Shown: piece by piece, positions 20,208 to 32,557 of the stretch
Layout of the letters: every line of letters starts with the position of its first letter
Position numbering within the stretch: the first letter of the stretch is position 1
DNA from: Nitzschia sp. DOCU1
Taxonomy: Eukaryota > Bacillariophyta > Bacillariophyceae > Bacillariales > Bacillariaceae
NCBI GenBank assembly: GCA_951394045.1
Contig: OX595999.1
Span: 744,001-808,000 of the forward strand
Direction: 5' to 3'
DNA length: 64,000 bases
Position numbers and translations under genes: made by a program
The notes under the pieces: generated by a model
What the model was told of the DNA's origin: nothing
Seen by the model: the letters and a program-made list of their open reading frames with translations, nothing else
Databases searched by the model: none

Positions 20208-22578
20208 CTACAATTCTGCTTCGACTTCTTCCAATACAGGCACCTTCATTCTCTTGGTGAGCCGAAGGATCGTGCCACGGATGTGCTGAGAGTTCAAGCC
20301 CGCCTGGTCATATTGTTCGTGCTGCGTGGCGGCCTCGAAATAGGTATCGGGCATGACCATTGGGCGGAATTTTAGCTGCCCTTCGTCCATCAAGCCATCC
20401 AACGACAAGAAATGCAACACATGATCGCCGAATCCACCGATACTGCCTTCTTCAACCGTGATCATGACACCATGATCATCTGCCAGCTCTCGAACCAAGT
20501 CGACATCCAGAGGTTTCATGAAGCGGGCATCCGCTACAGTCACGCTTAATCGATCGTCCATTTCTTCAACCTCCTTTGCCGCGATCAAGGCTTCGTGTAG
20601 CCGAGTTCCGAACGATAAGATTGCTACTCTGTCTTTCCTTTCTTTGCCGCGCGACGACGACGAGGTGTCAATCATGGCTCCAGGTCCTCGGACGATGCGT
20701 CCCTTTCCGATTTCGATAATTTCGCCTAATGATCAATGGTTAAAAAACATTGAGATGAGCTGTCAGCTCACGACAGGAGGAACAAATGTACATCCAGAGA
20801 ATTCTAGTTACGCACCTTTCGCAGGAATTTCCCCATTTTCCAATTTATAGCCAAACATCGATTCCAGCTTCTCGGCTCCGTATCCGTTACCTCGAGGATA
20901 GCGCAGAACAGTTGGACCATCGTCGAATGCAGCGCAGGTCATAACCATGTTTCTCAGCTCGATTTCATCACTGGGAGACATGATGGTGAGATTGGGAATG
21001 CATCCAAGGTACGAAAGGTCATAGCAACCATGGTGTGTGGGACCGTCGTTTCCAACAAAGCCGGCACGATCAAGGATGAGACGAACCGGCAAGTTCTGGA
21101 CGGCAACATCATGCACGACTTGGTCATAACCTCTTTGCATGAAAGTGGAATAAATGCAGCAGAAAGGCTTCAATCCCTCGCATGCCATACCGGCAGCCAT
21201 ACAAACTGCATGCTGCTCCGCAATACCGACGTCAAACGTGCGCTTTGGGAAACGCCGTCCAAATATATCCATACCAGTGCCGCCGGGCATAGCCGCGGTT
21301 ATACCAACCACACTGCGGTCCTCGACAGCCGCGTCGATCAAAGCATTAGCAAAGATGGAAGTGAAGCTGGGGTTTCCGCCACTTTTCTTTGGTTGGACGC
21401 CAGTGGCTAAGTTGAACTTTCCAACACCATGCATTCTATCACTGGCAGCTTCGGCAGGTGGGTAGCCGTATCCTTTGATCGTCTTCAGGTGCAGAAGCAC
21501 AGGTTTGTCATTAGGGCTATCACGGAGTTTTTCCAAGATTGGGATCATGTTGTCTAGATCATGGCCATCCACCGGTCCGACATAATAAAATCCCAACTCC
21601 TCGAAAAGAGTACCACCGGAGACAATACCGCGGGCATATTCATCAATACGCTTGTTGACGTCTTGGATACCCTCTGGAAGAAGCTTGTTGAAGCTCTTGG
21701 CAAAGTCGCGGAAGTCTTGAAAGGGCTTGGACACCAGCAAATTTGAAGTGTAGGCGGATAACTGAGAGGCCGGGACCGTACCGCCTGCGCTAGGAGTTCC
21801 CGTTGGCAGACTGACTTGTCCGTTGTCGTTTAAGATGACAATCATCCTTGATCGAAGATAGCCAGCGCTATTCATCGCTTCGTACGCCATTCCACCTGTA
21901 ATGGCCCCATCTCCGATGACCGCGATACAATTGTTCTTTCTCTTGTTAAGCAGAGACTTGGCGATACTCATGCCCTGCGCTGCAGAGATAGATGTCGTAG
22001 AGTGACCTGCGCCGAAAGAATCATATTCACTTTCTTTTCGTTTACAAAACCCCGAAATGCCGCCAAGCTGCCGAAGGCCCGACATTTTTTCCCGACGGCC
22101 TGTCAAAATCTTGTGCGGGTAGCACTGGTGGGCAACATCCCAGATGATATCATCTTCTGGCATGTCAAAGACATAATGGAGAGCCACTGTCAGTTCTGTG
22201 ACTCCCAACGACGAGCTGAGGTGACCACCAGTTTTGGATACAGATTCCAAAACTTCCCATCGGACTTCGTTTGCGAGCTGAGAATGACAAGCGTCAGTCA
22301 CAATATAATTGCAAGTAAAAGGAGAGGGACCGGGAACAACATACCTGCTTTAATTCTCTCATGTTCAACCGCTTCATATCTGCCGGAAACTTCACGGAAT
22401 CCAAAATTGGCTTGCTAGCTGGCCCTGCGTACGGTGGTCCAGGAATATTGGACACCTCAGCCATATGCAGAGCTGCTGTTCTTGCCTCATGGTTTACGTT
22501 GGAGACGGGGGCAAAAGCCGCAACCTGTGTGCCATGGTGTAAAAGAAGGAGCACAGATGTTAGATCGGGCGGTTGCAT
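20208..22578 (-). CDS. DXS: 1-deoxy-D-xylulose-5-phosphate synthase, plastid precursor, three exons
   Basis: Exons 22345-22578, 20816-22277 and 20208-20725 join in frame to 737 aa; introns GTATGT..CTCAG and GTGCGT..TTAG. Start chosen at ATG 22578 because [24 protein letters not shown] is a signal peptide ending in the diatom ASAFAP-type motif; an ATG 23 codons upstream would bury it. TPP-binding [15 protein letters not shown] with the downstream N (LNDNGQVS), [31 protein letters not shown], the transketolase pyrimidine domain ([17 protein letters not shown], with catalytic E) and the C-terminal domain are all present. It condenses pyruvate and glyceraldehyde 3-phosphate, the first step of the plastid MEP pathway. 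It converges with the secreted-protein gene. Confidence 0.96.
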
Positions 22579-23822
22579 ATTCAAAGATACTTTCCAAAGG
22601 AACCCGGTTGTTGAACTTTCTCCACGCGAAAAGTACCAAACTTCCATTCGAATGAGTCAACCAAATTTCGAAAGATGAATGCAATCGACGGACCATGGCG
22701 GGGATGGTCGGCTGCTGACGACCATGAGGGTTGCCGCGAGCTTTTGCTCTATTGTACATAATACAAGGGCAATTCAAACCCACAACCGGGGGCTCAGAGC
22801 CTCAAAAGTAGCCTGATCGTCCTGCTCGTAGTTTTCTTTTCTGATAGGCAAGCCATACGCCATTGAAGGAAGTGTCCCCCAAAAGGAAACGAATTATTCC
22901 TTGCGCCAGATCTTCCTTAGTTTTGACGCCATGGCTACGCAAATGCCCTGATCAAAGCCAATGAGACCGGGCCAACGGACGCCACTTCAAGGATTATACC
23001 GTTCTCCATTTCGTTTTGGAGGCAAAAGAGGACCTGCAACCAAAAGCGACTTCCTGACTTACCGAGGAGGCAATCGCCAGCAAGGATGAAACTCGAAAAC
23101 GCATTCCCAGATTTTTCAATAGGTGAAGCGATCTACTCTTCCTCGTTTGTTGAAATGAAACGGACTGGAATAATTTCTTCGTCGCAAGTCCAACTTGAGC
23201 TCGCTGTGCTTGGTGCGTTTTGGGGCTGATGGATTGCTTGAGATGAAGAGGGAGTCGCCAATCACGTTGCACTGCGCCTGATGAAGATCCCTCCAGCAGG
23301 TAGAAATATCAAGCGATCTCGACCACGCACTACCACGTCGCACGAAAAGCACCCTCTCTGGCATGCCTCATCCCGCGATCCGCCATGTGTAACTTATAGT
23401 ATGACGTCATTCTCTTTATTTCTCCGGGACGATCGTGAACACGCCCCCTTTTCTCTCCCCTGATTTCTTTAAATTCTTCTCTGACGTGACCCGCCCTACC
23501 ATCATCACAGAACGATGGTAAACTTCACTCCGACCACGTTGCGTTAGCGTGCCCATGCCGCCCCTCTGCCCCGCTCCATGCGTTGGTCCAGGCTCGTTGC
23601 TCATTCGAATGCAATCTTGGCACACCCCGCCTCACGGACATCACCGGGAACCCGACAGCTACACTCTGAATTCTACTGACGTTGGAACCAATCGCACGCC
23701 TCTTTCCGTCTTCGTCATCAGGCGAAAAAATCTTATCTTCTTTCGATTCAGCCACAATCGCCGTAGCGGCAGGCAAAGTTTCGACAGTTATAATTGTTCG
23801 GGACGAGATCTCCTTTGACAAT
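22579..23822. other. Gene-free interval between divergent DXS and membrane-protein genes
   Basis: About 1.2 kb holding both promoters. Small open frames on both strands lack domains, a plausible start, or codon bias. Nothing else recognised. Confidence 0.4.
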
Positions 23823-24362
23823 ATGCAAATTCCTTTTTTCCCAATTATCATCCTTGGGGCGATGGTCGAGAGCTTCCAGTGCCATCTTGTAACAGCACGG
23901 CAGCGCTCGCCGCAGAAGGGCAGCTTTGTTGATCATTGGCCATCGGTGGTCGTTCGTCGAAAAAACTCCACTACAGGCAGAATCACTTCTCCGCAAGTGC
24001 TTGCCGTTACTCCGGTGCCAAACCCTACCACTCTGCAGTCATTTGTGCATAACACCGACTTTTGGGTTTTCCTTGCCGGAATCTTCCCCTTTGCTTGGGC
24101 CACTGTAGAATTTTGGAGACGCATTGCTTTTGGAGAGGCGTTTGGGACGGGCAGGGATTCAGTTGTCATCGGCTTGGATGATTCTCCGGCAGATATCAGA
24201 GGTCGCAGAGTTCTGGGTAGAGGGGCGCTCGTTACGGCATTTGTTTTGTTTGCATTGGCCTTTGGAACCATTGGAATTGTAGCATACTCAGTTCTTACTT
24301 CTGGTCCACCTCCAGAAGATTTTGCTTCACTCCTGTCTACGACCGATGCCACAAGTTCCTAG
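23823..24362 (+). CDS. Small membrane protein, probably plastid-targeted, unknown function
   Basis: 179 aa from ATG 23823, chosen over an upstream in-frame ATG (23682) because [18 protein letters not shown] forms a signal peptide ending in an ESF motif similar to ASAF, followed by a basic, Ser/Thr-rich transit-like stretch ([13 protein letters not shown]). Two transmembrane helices: [19 protein letters not shown] and [20 protein letters not shown]. Between them is a hydrophilic loop [29 protein letters not shown] small thylakoid or envelope protein is the best guess; no family is claimed. Confidence 0.55.
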   Translation: MQIPFFPIIILGAMVESFQCHLVTARQRSPQKGSFVDHWPSVVVRRKNSTTGRITSPQVLAVTPVPNPTTLQSFVHNTDFWVFLAGIFPFAWATVEFWRRIAFGEAFGTGRDSVVIGLDDSPADIRGRRVLGRGALVTAFVLFALAFGTIGIVAYSVLTSGPPPEDFASLLSTTDATSS

Positions 24363-24906
24363 TAGAGAGCCACACAAGTTTTCTTTCAGCTTCCATAAAA
24401 CTGCCCAGCCACAAGGATGGGTCTTGGTCTCACTGATATACGTTTGTAGAAGCAACTATAGTACGGCAAAGTAGGGATCCAATCGAAAGCTTGCTTGTCA
24501 GTCAGACCCTACGCACCAATCTACATTTATATTTTTGTGGAATGAAGTGGCTAGTAGCAAACTCAGATACTCCAAAGTGAGGTGACCTTCGGTTCGTGCA
24601 GTATGCTGCTTCTCGCCGATGTCAAACCAGAACAAACGCTAATCGCTACTGAGACAGAGTACTTAGAATAGGAAGCCTGCTTATCGCTACTAGTGTGCAT
24701 TTTCGTTCGTTTGGATGTATTAGTGTTTCAGACCGTGTGAACGATATAAACAGTAGGACAGCGGAGGTACGCTGTCTGCCTTCGGGGGCGATCGGGCAGT
24801 GTGTCACCTGTCTTATTTTGGTCGATTTTTCTTATTATGACAATGGGTCACTTCCCTCGTAAACATCACGCATTGAAGATTACTCTCAAATTACCTAGGA
24901 AGACCT
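24363..24906. other. Convergent intergenic interval
   Basis: About 540 bp between the 3' ends of two convergent genes. No open frame or repeat recognised. Confidence 0.4.
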
Positions 24907-25263
24907 CTAGGGAAGCTTAACGTCCTTTTCATCCACCTTGAAGGGCCAGAGTTTCTTGCGGCACCACGAAACAGGGCCAAGTGTTCTGGGAGGATCTGTT
25001 TGCAGCTTTGAGGTGAGATCCTTGGAAAATTTCGAGGCATTGACTGCAATCTTGGACGCATTGAGCGTCTGTGTCATGGCTTCTTTCTCAATGGCTTCCT
25101 TCATGAGTTCATAAGCACGTGCTTCTAGGTCCGAAGCCTGATTGGGGTGCAAAAAACGAGGAGAAAGACGACCGGTCCTCGAGGGCACAAGCGGGCAAAA
25201 TGATGTAACTTCCTCTACAACGCCGAACACAGCCAAGAAGGCGAGAATCGCCCTGAAGTTCAT
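24907..25263 (-). CDS. Small plastid-type precursor, unknown function
   Basis: 118 aa. MNFRAILAFLAVFGVVEEVTSF is a signal peptide whose end (VTSFCP) fits the diatom plastid motif with F at +1. The transit-like part has Arg, Ser and few acidic residues (PSRTGRLSPRF). The mature region is a charged helix (LEARAYELMKEAIEKEA) and a short tail PVSWCRKKLWPF. No family recognised. Confidence 0.55.
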   Translation of the reverse strand: MNFRAILAFLAVFGVVEEVTSFCPLVPSRTGRLSPRFLHPNQASDLEARAYELMKEAIEKEAMTQTLNASKIAVNASKFSKDLTSKLQTDPPRTLGPVSWCRKKLWPFKVDEKDVKLP

Positions 25264-25511
25264 CGTCGCAATCGTTTGCAGTCGGACACTGATCTTCCCC
25301 TTCCTGGCTTCGGTGTTGTGAATTTAAACAGACTGCTTGCTGCAATCTCGAATGTTTCAAGGCAGCACGAAAAGAAATATGGATACCTTTCCAAAGATTT
25401 TCTAGTATTATATTACTGGTACTCAAATGTACGGCGAGAAAGATGAGAAGACATGATGCCACAGAACAAGAACATCTACCGGTAAAAGGAAAGTAGGAAG
25501 GTATCATGGCA

Positions 25512-25537
25512 GATGTCGTCGTCGTCGTCGTCGTCAT
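25512..25537. repeat. (GTC)n microsatellite
   Basis: About eight GTC units just upstream of the small plastid-type gene. Confidence 0.8.
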
Positions 25538-25829
25538 CGGATCACCGACCCGGTAACGCCTCAATGTTCATTCCCCTTTCCGTCTTTCCCTTTTCAAGAC
25601 GCGGAGCAGCCACCCCCATAAATAAGATGACGCCACGACATTCCCGCACTTAATGAATATTAACACCACGTCATCTTTCTACCGGTGTATGTTAATTCGA
25701 TTTTCTTTTGATACCTGCTACAATACATAGATAATGTACGATACATGCTTCATATCACACTACCCCGTAATTATGGGCTGGCACTCGGGGATTTTGCTAT
25801 TACTACCGACAGACAGTATGGATTACGTA

Positions 25830-27683
25830 TAAAACCCCTCGTCCAGAGCGGACCCATAACCATTTTGACCCTCTGGCGACGGACGAACGATTTCCCCTCA
25901 ATTCGCCACTTGAGCCCCACGTCTGGAGTGGCGCGCCCACCGTGAACGAGCCTGCCTTCCCCATTTTAAATTTAAATAAGTGGTCGCCCGCCCAGCCTCC
26001 CACCGCCTTTCGGGCGCTTTCACTCCACTTTTTTCGGACAATGATGTCTCCCACATGTTTCGCCTTCTTTAACTATTTTCGGCCACAAGTCTTGTATATC
26101 GTTTTGCGACCATGGTGCTATCAATTCCGTCTCTAAATGCTTATCTGTTGAAATGCCGTATTAACACACTGCACAATTTGTCATGTTTGCTCACAAAAAT
26201 TCCATCCTTCTTCGGTCATTGCGGCTCTAATTGCTCTTCTTTTCGACACTCAGCTGCACAACAACGGACTCTTTTCGTCTGTTCATGTCTGTTCAACTGC
26301 TTCATCATATTTTGTGGGACTTGGTTGGATCCAGAGCAGCCACCGAAAAGACAACAATCCACCATTTGTCTCTCATTATTTTCAGATTGTCAACTTCTTT
26401 TGCTGCCACCATGTCGTCAGAATGAAATGAAGGCCCGCCATTCTTCTCACTGTGCAACCCTGCTTCGCGCATTGCACCTCGAGAGCAAAGCGAAATGAAG
26501 GCCCGCCCGGATCAATGCCCTGCGTCTCACTGTGCAACCCTGCTTCGCGCATTGCACCTCGAGAGCACGGGAACCAGGGCGATCGCCACCGTCTCCAATG
26601 TCCCTGCTGCAGCTTTTGCCATCCCTCCACCCCCCATCAAATACTTTTGTTGCTGCTATTGCCTCGAATGCCCTGCCCAACGAATAATCCTACCTTGAAG
26701 ACTGCCCCAAGTGCTGCCCTCTGAATACTTTGCTGATTGCTGCCGCCTCCAATGCTGTCAAGTTGAATGTCCCTGGCCCATGTCATAGCTATTGTTAAAG
26801 TGAAGGACATCGTCAGTGAAGAAGCATGGTGGCAAGGAGCGTTCTTGACTCTTGACGACAGAAAACAAGCAGATTTTAGCATTTGTTGTGGGAGAAGTCT
26901 GCTCAGCAATGGTATAGACTTGCCAGCATGGTAACAGCTGGCGCTGGGAAAGCAATTGCTCTGACTCTCTTTGTGTGATAGCTACAACAAGAAGTGAAAT
27001 TGGAGCTTGGATTACCATTCCAGGTTTAACTCTACGCCACTCGCATATCCTCCGTGCCTTTCGTTGCCACCTTCTTTCTTCAGCATGAATCATCGTCACT
27101 CACTCACTCATCACCTTCTTCTCGTGGACAACAAATAGGTTGCCGTGAAGAAGAGTGTGTTTGATATACACGTACACATTCCCACAAAAGACTCCTCCTC
27201 CCGTCGTCATTGCTCCTTTAGCAGGGGTCATGGGGGCGACTTGTCGAATGCACTGCTTGTCGTCACTCGTCATTTCTTGGAAAAGTTTCAGGGAAGACTT
27301 GCAGGAGAATGTTTCAGGCCCTTCAATTGGACATTGCCCACTTTTCATCAATACAACAATGGCAATCCCTCGTCCTCGTTCCAGCCTTCATGGTAGGTTG
27401 CCGCCCTTCTTCTTCATCGCCAACAATCAGCCACTTCCACTTGCTACCGAGAGCCTAAGGCTTCACCTACCAAAGTGTTTGCCGGTTCCTAGTTTGGCCA
27501 TGGTCTGTGACAATTGTGGAAGGAGAGGCATTATTGGCAATGATGGGCGAGCCGGGCAAGCCTTGTGTAATGATTTGAAAATGTTTGAATATGGGGGGAG
27601 AAAGGGGGCAAAAGGGTTCGAAAGAAGAGGGGGAGGTGGATCTGGGATTTGGGTTATGGGTCCGCTCTGGACGAGGGGTTTTA
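25830..27683. repeat. Perfect 32-bp inverted repeat pair, arms 1.8 kb apart
   Basis: Left arm 25830-25861 (taaaacccctcgtccagagc...) is exactly complementary to the right arm 27652-27683. No matching flanking duplication is visible. The right arm lies about 100 bp upstream of the UMP/CMP kinase start. Confidence 0.85.
26424..26567. repeat. Imperfect tandem duplication, period about 68-80 bp
   Basis: The 43-bp phrase beginning tctcactgtgcaaccctgct occurs at 26445 and 26525, and gaaatgaaggcccgcc at 26424 and 26492, so the unit duplicated with a small length change. Confidence 0.8.
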
Positions 27684-27779
27684 GACGGAATCGATATCAT
27701 ACTCTGCGCGCTCCCCAATCCAATTTGGTTGTTGTCCATTATTGTAGCACTGCCCGGTTTTGCCTCCAACCTATCTGTC

Positions 27780-28481
27780 ATGCCTGGTGATTATACTCGT
27801 TGTCCGTTCTCCATCGGCCTTTTCGTTGGAACTGCTGCCGTCGTTTCCTATCTTTCATACTTGGAAAAGTCGGACTCATTGAGTTCGACCACATCGTCTC
27901 TCCCGGTCTGTCAAGTGGTCTTCGTCGTGGGAGGCCCTGGTGCTGGAAAAGGAACCCAATGTGAATTACTTGAGGAACGTTTGAAAGGGTGGAAACATTT
28001 GAGTGCCGGCGATTTGCTTCGAGCAGAGCGAAAATCTGGCGGCGAGCTGGGTGACCTAATCAACCAGAAGATTGCCAATGGAGAACTTGTTCCTAGTAGC
28101 ATAACCGTCAAGCTCCTGGAGAATGCCATGGTGGGCGCCTTCAGAGACACGAAGACCACCAACTTTTTAATCGACGGCTTCCCTCGAAGCTTCGAAAATA
28201 TGGATGCATGGAATGATACTATGAGCCGCCATACGATCAAATTTATACTCGATTTCGAATGTCCTGAGGAAGTCCTTGTTGGACGCTTGTTGGAACGGGG
28301 CCAGTCGTCGGGTCGATCCGACGACAATATCGAGGTCATTCGTAAACGATTCCAAACTCATCAAAAGGAAAGTATGCCTGTAATCAAGCGATGCGACGAC
28401 GAGGGGATCTTGATCCACAGGATCCAGAGTGACCAAACTAAAGAACAGGTCTACAAAAAAGTCGCGGCGCTATTCCAATAA
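27780..28481 (+). CDS. UMP/CMP kinase (adenylate-kinase family) with N-terminal hydrophobic segment
   Basis: 233 aa from ATG 27780; the frame is open further upstream but that part has no family similarity. Motifs: P-loop GGPGAGKGTQ, NMP-binding LSAGDLLRAE, DGFPRSFEN, and the lid RGQSSGRSDDN, whose short form with R-S-D-D-N is typical of UMP-CMP kinases. Reaction: ATP + UMP/CMP to ADP + UDP/CDP. Before the kinase is FSIGLFVGTAAVVSYLSYL, a hydrophobic stretch that could anchor it or serve as an organelle signal; cytosolic forms lack it. It converges with the CXC-protein gene, stops about 70 bp apart. Confidence 0.85.
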   Translation: MPGDYTRCPFSIGLFVGTAAVVSYLSYLEKSDSLSSTTSSLPVCQVVFVVGGPGAGKGTQCELLEERLKGWKHLSAGDLLRAERKSGGELGDLINQKIANGELVPSSITVKLLENAMVGAFRDTKTTNFLIDGFPRSFENMDAWNDTMSRHTIKFILDFECPEEVLVGRLLERGQSSGRSDDNIEVIRKRFQTHQKESMPVIKRCDDEGILIHRIQSDQTKEQVYKKVAALFQ

Positions 28482-28550
28482 GACGTGACAAAACATCTGT
28501 AAAATAAATAGGTTATCTTATCAAAGTGTCCCCCCTCCTAACCAAAGATG

Positions 28551-30639
28551 TTAGGCCGTCGATACAAAAGGAGCATTTGCCGCCAGACGCTCAACGCGTT
28601 CCCTCTTATCCTCCATCATAGTCTTTTGGAGTTCGGCACGTGCAGCCAAATCTCTGATCTTTCGCTCGTAGCGCTTTGCGGCACCCTCTTCAGCCCCTTG
28701 TTCCACCGTTAAGCGGCACAGAATACCCATTGGCGTTCCTGCCTTTTTGTGCATCTGGATTCCTGCCTTGCATTTAGCACAATCTTGGAACACGCATTTG
28801 TTGCCGAAACCGAGCTCCCCATGCTCTCCTCGAGTCTTCCCACAGCGTGAGCACACCTTGCGAAAGCTCAAGGGATAAGGCAACCCACTCGACTTGATAG
28901 CGTCTTCGTACAAGCGACTTGACTTAATCGCGTCCCCAAGTGGAAAGGAACTTGGTTGATGCGCCGACGGGTAGTATGGTTGGATACCACGTCGCGGTCC
29001 ATAGAAACTGTGATGCGGCGGCGGGTGATAAGGGCGGTGATGATCAGGATGATGGGGAGGGGGATTGTGCGGGCGATGGATGAAATGGCTACGAGGCGGA
29101 TATGAGAAATTTTGTGGTGTCAGGTTCGAAACAGGAGAAGGATTGCGAGACTCTGGTTGTTCGGGAGTCATCTTAGTTTCGGCAGAGTCCTCAACTCTAG
29201 CCCGCTTTGGGGGGGGCGGGCAGTCCTCGTCTTCTGACTTTTCTGGGGAAGAAACAACAGCAACAACCTCAACTTTGCGCTTGATTTCAGTTGTCGCGAC
29301 AGTCGGATCGGTCTTGGACTCACTTCCAACATCCCTCTCGTTTTCGGAACTTTCATCACCCTTGTCCACCGCCTCTCGCACTCCCTTCGAGGAACCAAAC
29401 AACTCTGTCATGGCCACTGCGGCCATGATTGCCATGCGATCTTCAGCATCAGCTTTCTTGGCCGTCTCTCCAGCAGCTGGAGTGACTGAAGGACCCACTG
29501 CAGTCTCCGGAGAGCATTCCGGCGTAACTCTTCCAAAAGTTCCTGGCGAAACTTGATGTCGTGGTCGATTTGATTCATTTCCGCCAAACCCATTTTTGCA
29601 GTTTACACATCTGCAAACGGCTCCACATTTCGCGCTATTTTGGTAGCACTCGCAGTACTAAATAAACAAGTGAAAGGGACAATCAAAAGTTAAGAAGGGG
29701 AAAATGACGGAATACTATGGAACCACGATCATCTCACACTCACCTTCTTTAAACAGAATGATCTACGGCACTTGCAACCAAATTTATTCACTCGGAGCGG
29801 CCTCGGCGGCCCGAGCGGTGCCACAGCCATTGGGGGCCGCGGGACCGCCATGGTGCCGTAGGAAGATGCGTGCCATGCTGTGGTGGGAGGAGAAGCATGA
29901 TGGTGATACATCGGTACGGGAGGGGCTCGATATGGAGATGGAGTAACGGGACCTTTGAATTTGTCGTCAAAGGCACTTGGGTTTCTTTCGAGAATGGTCT
30001 TTCGTGCCTCCTCGATGGAGTCGGCGTGAAGGGGGGAATTCAAGCAAACAGTACATTTACAGCGTCCTGAACAGGTTGTGCTTAATGCAAAGCACTGGCA
30101 GTATAATTTCAGGCATCTGCGTAACATAATGAAAGCAAAGAGCGAGAGAAATACAAAGCACAACATAAGAACAAAGTTTGATCGTCAAGTGAAGCTCAAC
30201 CAAGCGAGATTTCTTCGACTCACCGGCTTTTCTTGCATGTGCAACCTCCAGTTCGAAACGAAGAGTCCACCGATGGCGAAGCGGCTGTGTATGTGTCTCC
30301 AGGCGACGATTTCTGTTCCGGCGAGTTGGCACTGAAATGCCTAGCGATAGGTGGGGCGTAACCATGCGAAGGTGGGGGAGGCTGGGGAGGATAACCAGAA
30401 TACTCGTAATCATAGTATCGTGGCGGCGGCGGGTGAGGCGCCCCATACACAGGACGGTGATGGGGAGCTGGAGGGTGATAAGGTCGGTAGTTTGGATGTC
30501 CTGGCCGTACGTGTGCCATGGTCCCTGGAGCAGGAGGGGAGCCACGTCCATCGTTCCCCGAGGTGCCCGACGCAGTGCTGCCATGTGAAGGCGACATTCG
30601 CGGGTCGCCGTTTCCCTCAGGAGAAGATTGCCAAGCCAT
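28551..30639 (-). CDS. Two-CXC (LIN54/TSO1/tesmin-like) DNA-binding protein, three exons
   Basis: Exons 30224-30639, 29744-30116 and 28551-29657 join in frame to 631 aa (introns GTGAGT..GCAG and GTGAGT..TTAG). The first CXC repeat spans intron 1 (GGCTCKKSR then CLKLYCQCF...CKCTVC); the second spans intron 2 (FGCKCRRSFCLKK then YCECYQ...CRCVNCKNGFG). Between them is RNPSAF, the conserved hinge of the CRC domain. The N-terminal exon is Pro/His/Tyr-rich. The C-terminal region adds another Cys cluster, VCSRCGKTRGEHG...CVFQDCAKCKAG. CRC proteins bind CHR-type promoter elements and act in cell-cycle or developmental repression (DREAM-like complexes). Unspliced, neither CXC motif is complete. Confidence 0.9.
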
Positions 30640-32557
30640 TGTGGATCTACTGGTTGTGGATCTACTGGTTTCAATGGATATGTCTGCAATCGAAGCACCA
30701 AAGTAGGAGGATGTGATTTTATTCTTTAGGTGAGATGGGCAAAAAATGGGTTATCGTTATATTCGCACATGTATAAGAATATGGCGAAATTCCCGCCGAT
30801 GAGATTTGATGATTTTTGGTGGTCTCCGTGTGCAACGGAAATTTTTGCTGGGAGTTTGAGCATATTTGCGTAAGGTCTATGAAATTTTCTAGTGTAATTG
30901 AGCCACTTCAGAACTCGTTTCTTTTTGTGAATTTCGTGCTTGGATGCACGGTTTTGATCCACTTTTTCCGATCGTTGAAGAGGACATGCATAATAAAATT
31001 TTAAACTCCCACCATATGCGTCAGGCCGGCCATTTGAGGATGAACGGAAAATTGCCGCCACAAAAAAATGAGTACATCCATGGGCGGTGAGTCTTACTAC
31101 AGTCCTCTGTCACACCCAGAGGGAGGGCGCGAAAATTCAAATGCCACTAACAAGATTGTTGTAAAGCGGGAAGCGCTCCAACCGACAAGACTCCAACAAC
31201 AGGACGCAACCAGCGCTAGCTGCAAGTGAGATTGGTTGTCGGACAATAGTGTGTCGTTCTCGTTGAATGTGAAATCTCTCCTTATCTGAAATTTGCTTGA
31301 TGGCTTATTTTACGCTAAATGCTAGCCTGTGTCGCCCACGATGACGTCCTACAAATCCTGCAAACGAGTTTCCACATATTGGATGGCTCAAAACATCGGA
31401 CGCTGGAGGGCATTTGGAGACCGCCGCACCTTACGAGGGCTCAAGCTTTTTTGATGCCCTCACTGAATGGAACGAGGACGGAGAATCCTTGCTCCAGGCA
31501 AGCGGTCTGGAGAGGATTACCATCGTCGCTACCGTAGGTCCCATCGGAATCGAAAAGCTGACAAAATCACTGCCAAAGCTCCTGTTGAGTACGCGATGAA
31601 AGGTTTTGGCAGCTCTTGTCCTCGTATTGAGTCACATTAGCTGTCCATCGATCCCATCCTAGTATCACATGAGCATTCTCAGCCACTCCTAGCATTTTTC
31701 TCATAGGTAGAGCAGCAGCATAGTCGTGCACCTGCTGGGAGAAATCTTGTTCAGCACCAGAAAGAGCTATTGCTACTAAACAGCGCTAGTTTTCAAGGTG
31801 GCTTCTAACTGGATAGCTCGCACTTGTCAATGCGCTTCAATGGTAGTAGTAGCACCAGCAAAACGCGTAGAACAGCAACATCTGCCGTGAAGATATCATT
31901 GTAGAATAGTGACTCTACGGTCATACTATTACTACAACATGGCCATACAGTTCAATGTTTTCCGACAAGGCAGCCAGTTTTACAGAGTGCGGTATCCATT
32001 GAGTATTACCAAACCGAGAGAGCTAGCGGTAGCTAATTCCGATACTGGTTGGTAGTGAGAGAGTCAAAAAGACAACTTACGCCACCTCTTCTTATATGTA
32101 TTACTCTTTATTAGTATTTCAAAGTTTCTATTCACCACCTCGTCCTCATCCTCATGAAGTACAGCTGGGGCCGAAAAGAGCTTAAAGACCAGTCACCCAT
32201 AGTTTTTTCTCTCGCCTCCATCTTTCACAGCGGCGCCCACCTTCAGCACGACACCCAACAACCATACCTGGTAGAGTCATAGCGGCGGCACATACCTAGG
32301 TAGGACGACGGGAGTCTTGCTGACGTGTCTGCTGGTACTCTGAAGCGCACTCCACTTCTCCCTTTTTTGTTCTGCGCTCCGTGCTCATACTCTACACTCT
32401 ACTAGAGTAGAGCCCATTGTTGCTCTCTTGTTGTGACTCCGCTGCGGCGACTTTGTCGTCGCTTGAACAGGTTGGAAATCGCTGACAGGGCGGTTTCCGC
32501 GATTGGCAGACTCCACGTTATCGATCTACCGACCATCTGTACGAAGTTTCTCAGTCG
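30640..32557. other. 1.9-kb divergent interval, no supported gene
   Basis: Between the CXC gene and ATP23. A 15-bp tandem pair (gtggatctactggtt) at about 30646-30675 lies just upstream of the CXC start. Short plus-strand frames at 31319-31599 have no domain; an unrecognised small spliced gene there cannot be excluded. Confidence 0.4.

Larger units (their letters stand above)
25264..27779. other. Gene-poor 2.5-kb interval with repeats
   Basis: No convincing gene on either strand; the longer frames (for example plus-strand 27155-27790) are low in domain signal. It contains a (GTC)n microsatellite near 25512-25537, an 80-bp-spaced direct repeat (26445, 26525) and a perfect 32-bp inverted repeat (25830 and 27652). 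Confidence 0.45.

Noticed and set aside
26107..26498. 128-codon plus-strand frame
   Set aside because: Cys/Leu/Ser-rich, runs through duplicated non-coding sequence, no domain or start context.
27155..27779. Upstream extension of the UMP/CMP kinase and overlapping frame 27155-27790
   Set aside because: No similarity to kinases, an unusual composition, and it includes one arm of the 32-bp inverted repeat.
31319..31599. Two overlapping small plus-strand frames
   Set aside because: No domain, no clear splice partners; left as unresolved.
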